Program-made: the position numbers and the translations under genes
Origin: Microplitis mediator
Taxonomy: Eukaryota > Arthropoda > Insecta > Hymenoptera > Braconidae
Length of the DNA stretch: 64,000 bases
Reading direction: 5' to 3'
Assembly (NCBI RefSeq): GCF_029852145.1
Contig: NC_079979.1
Coordinates: 10,332,642-10,396,641, forward strand
Part shown: one piece after another, positions 1-13,100 of the stretch
How the letters are laid out: each line of letters starts with the position of its first letter
Position numbering within the stretch: the stretch's first letter is position 1
Notes under the pieces: model-generated
What the model saw: the letters and a program-made list of their open reading frames with translations, nothing else
Database searches by the model: none
Told to the model about the DNA's origin: nothing

Positions 1-965
1 CGATGCGTAGAGACGATAGTAACCTATTCGGAGATTTTTTAAGAAACTAGGTATTTTCGGCATTTCAGGTGGCGAACACACGATTTTCTAACTTTTGTCC
101 TAAATATCGGAAATTAGTCGGACCAAGCTTAGAACGCTCATTTCGATGCGTAGAGACGATATTTACGAATTCGGAGACTTTATAAGAAACTTGGTTTTTT
201 CGACTTTTCAGGTGGCAAAAAGACGATTTTCTAACTTTTGTCCTAAATATCGGAAATTAGTCGAACTAAGCTCAGAACGCTTATTTCGATGCGTAAAGTC
301 GATATTCACGAATTCGGAGATTTTTCAAGAAACTTGGTTTTTTCGACTTTTAAGGTGGCAAAAACACGATTTTCTAACTTTTGTCCTAACTATCGGAAAT
401 GAGTCGGACCAAGCTCAGAACGCTTATTTCGATGCGTAGAGACGAGATTTACCGATTCGGAGATTTTTTAAGAAACTTGGTTTTTTCGGCTTTTCAGGTG
501 GCGAACACACGATTTTCTAACTTTTGTCCTATATATCGGAAATTAGTCGAACTAAGCTCAGAACGCTAATTTCGATGCGTAGAGACGATAGTAACCTATT
601 CGGAGATTTTTTAAGAAACTAGGTATTTTCGGCTTTTCAGGTGGCGAACACACGGTTTTCTAACTTTTGTCCTAAATATCGGAAATTAGTCGGACCAAGC
701 TCAGAACGCTTATTTCGATGAGTAGAGACGATATTTACCAATTTGGAGATTTTTTAAGAAACTTGGTTTTTTCGACTTTTTAGGTGGCAAAAACACGATT
801 TTCTAACTTTTGTCCTAATTATCGGAAATGAGTCGGACCAAGCTCAGAACGCTCATTTCGATGCGTAGAGACGATATGTACCAGTTCGGAGATTTTTTAA
901 AAAACCAGGTTTTTTCGACTTTTCAGGTGGCGAAAACGCGATTTTCTAACTTTTGTCCTAATCAT
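1..965 (+). repeat. Diverged array-1 monomers with a 4-monomer (572-bp) period
   Basis: These monomers differ from the bulk. They carry GCGAACACACG instead of GCGAAAACACG, CCTAAATATCGG, GGCTTTTCAGG and ACGATAGTAACC. The monomer at position 1 is repeated almost exactly at position 573, a shift of 572 bp or four monomers. Some of these variants (GGCTTTTCAGG, GGAAATTAGT) recur only near 54,180-55,280 by the right edge. This may be an older or peripheral monomer family. Confidence 0.75.
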
Positions 966-1383
966 CGGAAATGAGTCGTACCAAGCTTAAAACGCTCATT
1001 TCAATGCGTAGAGACGATATGTACCAGTTCGGAGATTTTTTAAAAGACTTGGTTTTTTCGACTTTTCAGGTGGCGAAAACGCGATTTTCTAACTTTTGTC
1101 CTAATTATCGGAAATGTGTCGGACCAAGCTCAGAACGCTTATTCCGATGCGTAGAGACGATATGTACCAGTTCGGAGATTTTTTAAAAAACCAGGTTTCT
1201 TCGACTTTTCAGGTGGCGAAAACGCGATTTTCTAACTTTTGTCCTAATCATCGGAAATGAGTCGTACCAAGCGTAGAACGCTCATTTCAATGCGTAGAGA
1301 CGATATGTACCAGTTCGGAGATTTTTTAAAAGACTAGGTTTTTTCGACTTTTCAGGTGGCGAAAACGCGATTTTCTAACTTTT

Positions 1384-2150
1384 CGCCTAATTATCGGAAA
1401 TGAGTCGGGCCAAGCTTAGAACGCTCATTTCGATGCGTAGAGACGATATTTACCAATTCGGAGATTTTTTAAGAAACTTGGTTTTTTCGACTTTTCAGGT
1501 GGCGAAAACACGATTCTCTAACTTTTGTCTTAATTATCGGAAATGAGTCGGGCCAAGCTCCGAACGCTTATTTCGATGCGTAGAGACGATATTTACCAAT
1601 TCGGAGATTTTTTAAGATACTTGGTTTTTTCGCCTTTTCAGGTGGCGAAAACACGATTTTCTAACTTTTCGCCTAATTATCGGAAATGAGTCGGGCCAAG
1701 CTTAGAACGCTCATTTCGATGCGTAGAGACGATATTTACCAATTCGGAGATTTTTTAAGAAACTTGGTTTTTTCGACTTTTCAGGTGGCGAAAACACGAT
1801 TCTCTAACTTTTGTCTTAATTATCGGAAATGAGTCGGACCAAGCACAGTACGCTCATTTCAATGCGTAGAGACGATATTTACCAATTCTGAGAATTTTCA
1901 AGATACTAGGTTTTTTCGACTTTTCAGGTGGCGAAAACACGATTTTCTAACTTTTCGCCTAATTATCGGAAATGAGTCGGGCCAAGCTTAGAACGCTCAT
2001 TTCGATGCGTAGAGACGATATTTACCAATTCGGAGATTTTTTAAGAAACTTGGTTTTTTCGACTTTTCAGGTGGCGAAAACACGATTCTCTAACTTTTGT
2101 CTTAATTATCGGAAATGAGTCGGACCAAGCACAGTACGCTCATTTCAATG
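1384..2150 (+). repeat. Dimeric (286-bp) higher-order repeat
   Basis: Two monomer types alternate. One has TTTTCGCCTAATTATCGG with GGGCCAAGCTTAG; the other has ACGATTCTCTAAC with TTTTGTCTTAATTATCGG. The CGCCTAATT variant is at 1,384, 1,670 and 1,956, a spacing of 286 bp. The same alternation recurs near 6,100-6,590 and at its copies elsewhere in array 1. Confidence 0.75.
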
Positions 2151-2339
2151 CGTAGAGACGATATCAACGTATTAGGAGATTTTTTAAGAAACTTGGTTTT
2201 TTCGACTTTTTAGGTGGCCAAAAACACGATTTTCTAACTTTTGTCCTAATTATCGGAAATGAGTCGGACCAAGCTCAGAACACTCATTTCAATGCGTAGA
2301 GACGATATGTACTAGTTCGGAGATTTTTTAAAAGACTAG

Positions 2340-3769
2340 GTTTTTTCGACTTTTCAGGTGGCGAAAACGCGATTTTCTAACTTTTGTCCTAATTATCGGA
2401 AATGTGTCGGGCCAAGCTCAGAACGCTCATTTCGATGCGTAGAGACGATATTTACTAATTCGGAGATTTTTTAAGAAACTTGGTTTCTTCGACTTTTTAG
2501 GTGGCAAAAACACGATTTTCTAACTTTTGTCCTAATTATCGGAAATGAGTCGGACCAAGCTCAGAACGCTCATTTCGATGCGTAGAGACGATATGTACCA
2601 GTTCGGAGATTTTTTAAAAAACCAGGTTTTTTCGACTTTTCAGGTGGCGAAAACGCGATTTTCTAACTTTTGTCCTAATCATCGGAAATGAGTCGTACCA
2701 AGCTTAGAACGCTCATTTCAATGCGTAGAGACGATATGTACCAGTTCGGAGATTTTTTAAAAGACTTGGTTTTTTCGACTTTTCAGGTGGCGAAAACGCG
2801 ATTTTCTAACTTTTGTCCTAATTATCGGAAATGTGTCGGACCAAGCTCAGAACGCTTATTCCGATGCGTAGAGACGATATTTACCAATTCGGAGATTTTT
2901 TAAGAAACTTGGTTTTTTCGACTTTTTAGGTGGCAAAAACACGATTTTTTAACTTTTGTCCTAATTATCGAAAATGAGTCGGACCGAGCTCAGAACGCTC
3001 ATTCAGATGCGTAGAGACGATATTAACCTATTCGGAGATTTTTTAAGAAACTTGGTTTTTTCGACTTTTCAGGTGGCGAAAACGCTCTTTTCTAACTTTT
3101 GTCCTAATTATCGGAAATGTGTCGGACCAAGCTCAGAACGCTCATTTCGATGCGTAGAGACGATATTTACTAATTCGGAGATTTTTTAAGAAACTTGGTT
3201 TTTTCGACTTTTTAGGTGGCAAAAACACGATTTTCTAACTTTTGACCTAATTATCGGAAATGAGTCGGACCAAGCTCAGAACGCTCATTTCGATGCGTAG
3301 AGACGATATGTACCAGTTCGGAGATTTTTTAAAAAACCAGGTTTTTTCGACTTTTCAGGTGGCGAAAACGCGATTTTCTAACTTTTGTCCTAATCATCGG
3401 AAATGAGTCGTACCAAGCTTAGAACGCTCATTTCAATGCGTAGAGACGATATGTACCAGTTCGGAGATTTTTTAAAAGACTTGGTTTTTTCGACTTTTCA
3501 GGTGGCGAAAACGCGATTTTCTTACTTTTGTCCTAATTATCGGAAATGTGTCGGACCAAGCTCAGAACGCTTATTCCGATGCGTAGAGACGATATTTACC
3601 AATTCGGAGATTTTTTAAGAAACTTGGTTTTTTCGACTTTTTAGGTGGCAAAAACACGATTTTTTAACTTTTGTCCTAATTATCGGAAATGAGTCGGACC
3701 GAGCTCAGAACGCTCATTCAGATGCGTAGAGACGATATTAACCTATTCGGAGATTTTTTAAGAAACTTG
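2340..3769 (+). repeat. Tandem duplication of a 715-bp, 5-monomer block
   Basis: About 2,340-3,054 and 3,055-3,769 carry the same order of five monomer types at a shift of exactly 715 bp (5 x 143). For example, ATGAGTCGTACCAAGCTTAG is at 2,688 and 3,403, and GAGTCGGACCGAGCTCAG is at 2,974 and 3,689. The copies differ by a few substitutions, such as ACGCTCTTTTC near 3,082. Confidence 0.8.
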
Positions 3770-3908
3770 GTTTTTTCGACTTTTCAGGTGGCGAAAACAC
3801 GAATTTTTAACTCTTGTCCTAATTATCGGAAATGCGTCGAACCAAGCTCAGAACGCTCATTCAGATGCGTAGAGACGATATCAACGTATTAGGAGATTTT
3901 TTAAGAAA

Positions 3909-6900
3909 CTTGGTTTTTTCGACTTTTCAGGTGGCGAAAACACGATTTTCTAACTTTTCGCCTAATTATCGAAAATGCGTCGGGCCAAGCTTAGAACGCT
4001 CATTTCGATGCGTACAGACGATATTTACCAATTCGGAGATTTTTTAAAAAACTTGGTTTTTTCGCCTTTTCAGGTGGCGAAAACACGATTTTTTAACTTT
4101 TGTCCTAATTATCGGAAATGAGTCGGACCAAGCTCAGAACACTCATTTCAATGCGTAGAGACGATATGTACCAGTTCGGAGATTTTTTAAAAGACTAGGT
4201 TTTTTCGACTTTTCAGGTGGCGAAAACGCGATTTTCTAACTTTTGTCCTAATTATCGGAAATGTGTCGGACCAAGCTCAGACCGCTCATTTCGATGCGTA
4301 GAGACGATATGTACCAGTTCGGAGATTTTTTAAAAAACCAGGTTTTTTCGACTTTTCACGTGGCGAAAACGCGATTTTCTAACTTTTGTCCTAATCATCG
4401 GAAATGAGTCGTACCAAGCTTAGAACGCTCATTTCAATGCGTAGAGACGATATGTACCAGTTCGGAGATTTTTTAAAAGACTAGGTTTTTTCGACTTTTC
4501 AGGTGGCGAAAACACGATTTTCTAACTTTTCGCCTAATTATCGAAAATGCGTCGGGCCAAGCTTAGAACGCTCATTTCGATGCGTACAGACGATATTTAC
4601 CAATTCGGAGATTTTTTAAAAAACTTGGTTTTTTCGCCTTTTCAGGTGGCGAAAACACGATTTTTTAACTTTTGTCCTAATTATCGGAAATGAGTCGGAC
4701 CAAGCTCAGAACACCCATTTCAATGCGTAGAGACGATATGTACCAGTTCGGAGATTTTTTAAAAAACCAGGTTTTTTCGACTTTTCAGGTGGCGAAAACG
4801 CGATTTTCTAACTTTTGTCCTAATCATCGGAAATGAGTCGTACCAAGCTTAGAACGCTCATTTCAATGCGTAGAGACGATATGTACCAGTTCGGAGATTT
4901 TTTAAAAGACTTGGTTTTTTCGACTTTTCAGGTGGCGAAAACGCGATTTTCTAACTTTTGTCCTAATCATCGGAAATGAGTCGTACCAAGCTTAGAACGC
5001 TCATTTCAATGCGTAGAGACGATATGTACCAGTTCGGAGATTTTTTAAAAGACTAGGTATTTTCGACTTTTCAGGTGGCAAAAACGCGATTTTCTAACTT
5101 TTGTCCTAATTATCGGAAATGTGTCGGACCAAGCTCAGAACGCTCATTTCGATGCGTAGAGACGATATTTACCAATTCGGAGATTTTTTAAGAAACTTGG
5201 TTTTTTCGACTTTTTAGGTGGCAAAAACACGAATTTTTAACTTTTGTCCTAATTATCGGAAATGCGTCGGACCAAGCTCAGAACACTCATTTCGATGCGT
5301 AGAGACGATATTTACCAATTCGGAGATTTTTTAAGAAACTTGGTTTTTTCGACTTTTTAGGTGGCGAAAACACGATTCTCTAACTTTTGTCTTAATTATC
5401 GGAAATGAGTCGGGCCAAGCTTAGAACGCTCATTTCAATGCGTAGAGACGATATGTACCAGTTCGGAGGTTTTCCAAAAGACTAGGTTTTTTCGACTTTT
5501 CAGGTGGCGAAAACACGAATTTTTAACTTTTGTCCTAATTATCGGAAATGCGTCGAACCAAGCTCAGAACACCCATTTCGATGCGTAGAGACGATATTAA
5601 CGTATTCGGAGATTTTTTAAGAAACTAGGTTTTTTCGACTTTTCAGGTGGCGAAAACACGATTTTCTAACTTTTGTCCTAATTATCGGAAATGTGTCGGA
5701 CCAAGCTCAGAACGCTTATTCCGATGCGTAGAGACGATATGTACCAGTTCGGAGATTTTTTAAAAAACCAGGTTTCTTCGACTTTTCAGGTGGCGAAAAC
5801 GCGATTTTTTAACTTTTGTCCTAATCATCGGAAATGAGTCGTACCAAGCTTAGAACGCTCATTTCAATGCGTAGAGACGATATTTACCAATTCGGAGATT
5901 TTTTAAGATACTTGGTTTTTTCGCCTTTTCAGGTGGCGAAAACACGATTCTCTAACTTTTGTCTTAATTATCGGAAATGAGTCGGACCAAGCACAGTACG
6001 CTCATTTCAATGCGTAGAGACGATATCAACGTATTAGGAGATTTTTTAAGAAACTTGGTTTTTTCGACTTTTTAGGTGGCCAAAAACACGATTTTCTAAC
6101 TTTTCGCCTAATTATCGGAAATGAGTCGGGCCAAGCTTAGAACGCTCATTTCGATGCGTAGAGACGATATTTACCAATTCGGAGATTTTTTAAGAAACTT
6201 GGTTTTTTCGACTTTTCAGGTGGCGAAAACACGATTCTCTAACTTTTGTCTTAATTATCGGAAATGAGTCGGACCAAGCACAGTACGCTCATTTCAATGC
6301 GTAGAGACGATATTTACCAATTCTGAGAATTTTCAAGATACTAGGTTTTTTCGACTTTTCAGGTGGCGAAAACACGATTTTCTAACTTTTCGCCTAATTA
6401 TCGGAAATGAGTCGGGCCAAGCTTAGAACGCTCATTTCGATGCGTAGAGACGATATTTACCAATTCGGAGATTTTTTAAGAAACTTGGTTTTTTCGACTT
6501 TTCAGGTGGCGAAAACACGATTCTCTAACTTTTGTCTTAATTATCGGAAATGAGTCGGACCAAGCACAGTACGCTCATTTCAATGCGTAGAGACGATATC
6601 AACGTATTAGGAGATTTTTTAAGAAACTTGGTTTTTTCGACTTTTTAGGTGGCCAAAAACGCGATTTTCTAACTTTTGTCCTAATTATCGGAAATGTGTC
6701 GGACCAAGCTCAGAACGCTTATTCCGATGCGTAGAGACAATATGTACCAGTTCGGAGATTTTTAAAAAGACTAGGTTTTTTCGACTTTTCAGGTGGCGAA
6801 AACGCGATTTTCTAACTTTTGTCCTAATTATCGGAAATGTGTCGGACCAAGCTCAGAACGCTCATTTCGATGCGTAGAGACGATATTTACTAATTCGGAG

Positions 6901-7199
6901 ATTTTTTTAGAAACTTGGTTTTTTCGACTTTTTAGGTGGCAAAAACACGATTTTCTAACTTTTGTCCTAATTATCGGAAATGAGTCGGACCAAGCTCAGA
7001 ACGCTCATTTCGATGCGTAGAGACGATATGTACCAGTTCGGAGATTTTTTAAAAAACCAGGTTTTTTCGACTTTTCAGGTGGCGAAAACGCGATTTTCTA
7101 ACTTTTGTCCTAATCATCGGAAATGAGTCGTACCAAGCTTAGAACGCTCATTTCAATGCGTAGAGACGATATGTACCAGTTCGGAGATTTTTTAAAAGA
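3909..7199 (+). repeat. 3,291-bp higher-order block, first copy (23 monomers)
   Basis: This block matches 7,200-10,490 at a shift of 3,291 bp across every variant I compared. These include the 144-bp GGCCAAAAAC monomers near 6,073 and 6,652, the GGAGGTTTTCC variant near 5,466 and the TTCACGTGG variant near 4,356. 3,291 equals 23 x 143 plus 2, and the two extra bases are those two 144-bp monomers. One difference seen is T at 5,809 against C at 9,100. Confidence 0.85.
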
Positions 7200-10100
7200 C
7201 TTGGTTTTTTCGACTTTTCAGGTGGCGAAAACACGATTTTCTAACTTTTCGCCTAATTATCGAAAATGCGTCGGGCCAAGCTTAGAACGCTCATTTCGAT
7301 GCGTACAGACGATATTTACCAATTCGGAGATTTTTTAAAAAACTTGGTTTTTTCGCCTTTTCAGGTGGCGAAAACACGATTTTTTAACTTTTGTCCTAAT
7401 TATCGGAAATGAGTCGGACCAAGCTCAGAACACTCATTTCAATGCGTAGAGACGATATGTACCAGTTCGGAGATTTTTTAAAAGACTAGGTTTTTTCGAC
7501 TTTTCAGGTGGCGAAAACGCGATTTTCTAACTTTTGTCCTAATTATCGGAAATGTGTCGGACCAAGCTCAGACCGCTCATTTCGATGCGTAGAGACGATA
7601 TGTACCAGTTCGGAGATTTTTTAAAAAACCAGGTTTTTTCGACTTTTCACGTGGCGAAAACGCGATTTTCTAACTTTTGTCCTAATCATCGGAAATGAGT
7701 CGTACCAAGCTTAGAACGCTCATTTCAATGCGTAGAGACGATATGTACCAGTTCGGAGATTTTTTAAAAGACTAGGTTTTTTCGACTTTTCAGGTGGCGA
7801 AAACACGATTTTCTAACTTTTCGCCTAATTATCGAAAATGCGTCGGGCCAAGCTTAGAACGCTCATTTCGATGCGTACAGACGATATTTACCAATTCGGA
7901 GATTTTTTAAAAAACTTGGTTTTTTCGCCTTTTCAGGTGGCGAAAACACGATTTTTTAACTTTTGTCCTAATTATCGGAAATGAGTCGGACCAAGCTCAG
8001 AACACCCATTTCAATGCGTAGAGACGATATGTACCAGTTCGGAGATTTTTTAAAAAACCAGGTTTTTTCGACTTTTCAGGTGGCGAAAACGCGATTTTCT
8101 AACTTTTGTCCTAATCATCGGAAATGAGTCGTACCAAGCTTAGAACGCTCATTTCAATGCGTAGAGACGATATGTACCAGTTCGGAGATTTTTTAAAAGA
8201 CTTGGTTTTTTCGACTTTTCAGGTGGCGAAAACGCGATTTTCTAACTTTTGTCCTAATCATCGGAAATGAGTCGTACCAAGCTTAGAACGCTCATTTCAA
8301 TGCGTAGAGACGATATGTACCAGTTCGGAGATTTTTTAAAAGACTAGGTATTTTCGACTTTTCAGGTGGCAAAAACGCGATTTTCTAACTTTTGTCCTAA
8401 TTATCGGAAATGTGTCGGACCAAGCTCAGAACGCTCATTTCGATGCGTAGAGACGATATTTACCAATTCGGAGATTTTTTAAGAAACTTGGTTTTTTCGA
8501 CTTTTTAGGTGGCAAAAACACGAATTTTTAACTTTTGTCCTAATTATCGGAAATGCGTCGGACCAAGCTCAGAACACTCATTTCGATGCGTAGAGACGAT
8601 ATTTACCAATTCGGAGATTTTTTAAGAAACTTGGTTTTTTCGACTTTTTAGGTGGCGAAAACACGATTCTCTAACTTTTGTCTTAATTATCGGAAATGAG
8701 TCGGGCCAAGCTTAGAACGCTCATTTCAATGCGTAGAGACGATATGTACCAGTTCGGAGGTTTTCCAAAAGACTAGGTTTTTTCGACTTTTCAGGTGGCG
8801 AAAACACGAATTTTTAACTTTTGTCCTAATTATCGGAAATGCGTCGAACCAAGCTCAGAACACCCATTTCGATGCGTAGAGACGATATTAACGTATTCGG
8901 AGATTTTTTAAGAAACTAGGTTTTTTCGACTTTTCAGGTGGCGAAAACACGATTTTCTAACTTTTGTCCTAATTATCGGAAATGTGTCGGACCAAGCTCA
9001 GAACGCTTATTCCGATGCGTAGAGACGATATGTACCAGTTCGGAGATTTTTTAAAAAACCAGGTTTCTTCGACTTTTCAGGTGGCGAAAACGCGATTTTC
9101 TAACTTTTGTCCTAATCATCGGAAATGAGTCGTACCAAGCTTAGAACGCTCATTTCAATGCGTAGAGACGATATTTACCAATTCGGAGATTTTTTAAGAT
9201 ACTTGGTTTTTTCGCCTTTTCAGGTGGCGAAAACACGATTCTCTAACTTTTGTCTTAATTATCGGAAATGAGTCGGACCAAGCACAGTACGCTCATTTCA
9301 ATGCGTAGAGACGATATCAACGTATTAGGAGATTTTTTAAGAAACTTGGTTTTTTCGACTTTTTAGGTGGCCAAAAACACGATTTTCTAACTTTTCGCCT
9401 AATTATCGGAAATGAGTCGGGCCAAGCTTAGAACGCTCATTTCGATGCGTAGAGACGATATTTACCAATTCGGAGATTTTTTAAGAAACTTGGTTTTTTC
9501 GACTTTTCAGGTGGCGAAAACACGATTCTCTAACTTTTGTCTTAATTATCGGAAATGAGTCGGACCAAGCACAGTACGCTCATTTCAATGCGTAGAGACG
9601 ATATTTACCAATTCTGAGAATTTTCAAGATACTAGGTTTTTTCGACTTTTCAGGTGGCGAAAACACGATTTTCTAACTTTTCGCCTAATTATCGGAAATG
9701 AGTCGGGCCAAGCTTAGAACGCTCATTTCGATGCGTAGAGACGATATTTACCAATTCGGAGATTTTTTAAGAAACTTGGTTTTTTCGACTTTTCAGGTGG
9801 CGAAAACACGATTCTCTAACTTTTGTCTTAATTATCGGAAATGAGTCGGACCAAGCACAGTACGCTCATTTCAATGCGTAGAGACGATATCAACGTATTA
9901 GGAGATTTTTTAAGAAACTTGGTTTTTTCGACTTTTTAGGTGGCCAAAAACGCGATTTTCTAACTTTTGTCCTAATTATCGGAAATGTGTCGGACCAAGC
10001 TCAGAACGCTTATTCCGATGCGTAGAGACAATATGTACCAGTTCGGAGATTTTTAAAAAGACTAGGTTTTTTCGACTTTTCAGGTGGCGAAAACGCGATT

Positions 10101-13100
10101 TTCTAACTTTTGTCCTAATTATCGGAAATGTGTCGGACCAAGCTCAGAACGCTCATTTCGATGCGTAGAGACGATATTTACTAATTCGGAGATTTTTTTA
10201 GAAACTTGGTTTTTTCGACTTTTTAGGTGGCAAAAACACGATTTTCTAACTTTTGTCCTAATTATCGGAAATGAGTCGGACCAAGCTCAGAACGCTCATT
10301 TCGATGCGTAGAGACGATATGTACCAGTTCGGAGATTTTTTAAAAAACCAGGTTTTTTCGACTTTTCAGGTGGCGAAAACGCGATTTTCTAACTTTTGTC
10401 CTAATCATCGGAAATGAGTCGTACCAAGCTTAGAACGCTCATTTCAATGCGTAGAGACGATATGTACCAGTTCGGAGATTTTTTAAAAGACTTGGTTTTT
10501 TCGACTTTTCAGGTGGCGAAAACGCGATTTTCTAACTTTTGTCCTAATTATCGGAAATGTGTCGGACCAAGCTCAGAACGCTTATTCCGATGCGTAGAGA
10601 CGCTATTTACCAATTCGGAGATTTTTTAAGAAACTTGGTTTTTTCGACTTTTTAGGTGGCAAAAACACGATTTTTTAACTTTTGTCCTAATTATCGGAAA
10701 TGAGTCGGACCGAGCTCAGAACGCTCATTCAGATGCGTAGAGACGATATTCACCTATTCGGAGATTTTTTAAGAAACTTGGTTTTTTCGACTTTTCAGGT
10801 GGCGAAAACACGAATTTTTAACTTTTGTCCTAATTATCGGAAATGCGTCGAACCAAGCTCAGAACGCTCATTCAGATGCGTAGAGACGATATTAACCTAT
10901 TCGGAGATTTTTTAAGAAACTTGGTTTTTTCGACTTTTCAGGTGGCGAAAACACGATTTTCTAACTTTTCGCCTAATTATCGAAAATGCGTCGGGCCAAG
11001 CTAGAACGCTCATTTCGATGCGTACAGACGATATTTACCAATTCGGAGATTTTTTAAGAAACTTGGTTTTTTCGCCTTTTCAGGTGGCGAAAACACGATT
11101 TTTTAACTTTTGTCCTAATTATCGGAAATGAGTCGGACCAAGCTCAGAACACTCATTTCAATGCGTAGAGACGATATGTACCAGTTCGGAGATTTTTTAA
11201 AAGACTAGGTTTTTTCGACTTTTCAGGTGGCGAAAACGCGATTTTCTAACTTTTGTCCTAATCATCGGAAATGAGTCGTACCAAGCTTAGAACGCTCATT
11301 TCAATGCGTAGAGACGATATGTACCAGTTCGGAGATTTTTTAAAAGACTAGGTTTTTTCGACTTTTCAGGTGGCGAAAACGCGATTTTCTAACTTTTGTC
11401 CTAATTATCGGAAATGTGTCGGACCAAGCTCAGACCGCTCATTTCGATGCGTAGAGACGATATCAACGTATTGGGAGATTTTTTAAGAAACTTGGTTTTT
11501 TCGACTTTTTAGGTGGCCAAAAACACGATTTTTTAACTTTTGTCCTAATTATCGGAAACGAGTCAGACCAAGCTCAGACCGCTCATTTCGATGCGTAGAG
11601 ACGATATGTACCAGTTCGGAGATTTTTTAAAAAACCAGGTTTTTTCGACTTTTCAGGTGGCGAAAACGCGATTTTCTAACTTTTGTCCTAATCATCGGAA
11701 ATGAGTCGTACCAAGCTCAGAACGCTCATTTCGATGCGTAGAGACGATATTTACTAATTCGGAGATTTTTTAAGAAACTTGGTTTTTTCGACTCTTCAGG
11801 TGGCGAAAACACGATTTTCTTACTTTTCGCTTAATTATCGGAAATGCGTCGGGCCAAGCTTAGAACGCTCATTTCGATGCGTAGAGACGATATTTACCAA
11901 TTCGGAGATTTTTTAAGAAACTTGGTTTTTTCGACTGTTCAGGTGGCGAAAACACGATTCTCTAACTTTTGTCTTAATTATCGGAAATGAGTCGGACCAA
12001 GCACAGTACGCTCATTTCGATGCGTAGAGACGATATGTACCAGTTCGGAGATTTTTTAAAAAACCAGGTTTTTTCGACTTTTCAGGTGGCGAAAACGCGA
12101 TTTTCTAACTTTTGTCCTAATCATCGGAAATGAGTCGTACCAAGCTTAGAACGCTCATTTCAATGCGTAGAGACGATATGCACCAGTTCGGAGATTTTTT
12201 AAAAGACTAGGTTTTTTCGACTTTTCAGGTGGCGAAAACACGATTTTCTAACTTTTCGCCTAATTATCGGAAATGAGTCGGGCCAAGCTTAGAACGCTCA
12301 TTTCGATGCGTAGAGACGATATTTACCAATTCGGAGATTTTTTAAGAAACTTGGTTTTTTCGCCTTTTCAGGTGGCGCAAACACGATTTTTTAACTTTTG
12401 TCCTAATTATCGGAAATGAGTCGGACCAAGCTCAGAACACTCATTTCAATGCGTAGAGACGATATGTACCAGTTCGGAGATTTTTTAGAAGACTAGGTTT
12501 TTTCGACTTTTCAGGTGGCGAAAACGCGATTTTCTAACTTTTGTCCTAATTATCAGAAATGTGTCGGACCGAGCTCAGAACGCTCATTCAGATGCGTAGA
12601 GACGATATCAACGTATTCGGAGATTTTTTAAGAAACTTGGTTTTTTTGACTTTTCAGGTGGCGAAAACACGAATTTTTAACTTTTGTCCTAATTATCGGA
12701 AATGCGTCGAACCAAGCTCAGAACGCTCATTCAGATGCGTAGAGACGATATTAACCTATTCGGAGATTTTTTAAGAAACTTGGTTTTTTTGACTTTCCAG
12801 GTGGCGAAAACACGATTTTCTAACTTTTCGCCTAATTATCGGAAATGCGTCGGGCCAAGCTTAGAACGCTCATTTCGATGCGTAGAGACGATATTTACCG
12901 ATTCGGAGATTTTTTAAGAAACTTGGTTTTTTCGCCTTTTCAGGTGGCGAAAACACGATTTTTTAACTTTTGTCCTAATTATCGGAAATGAGTCGGACCA
13001 AGCTCAGAACACTCATTTCAATGCGTAGAGACGATATGTACCAGTTCGGAGATTTTTTAAAAGACTAGGTTTTTTCGACTTTTCAGGTGGCGAAAACGCG

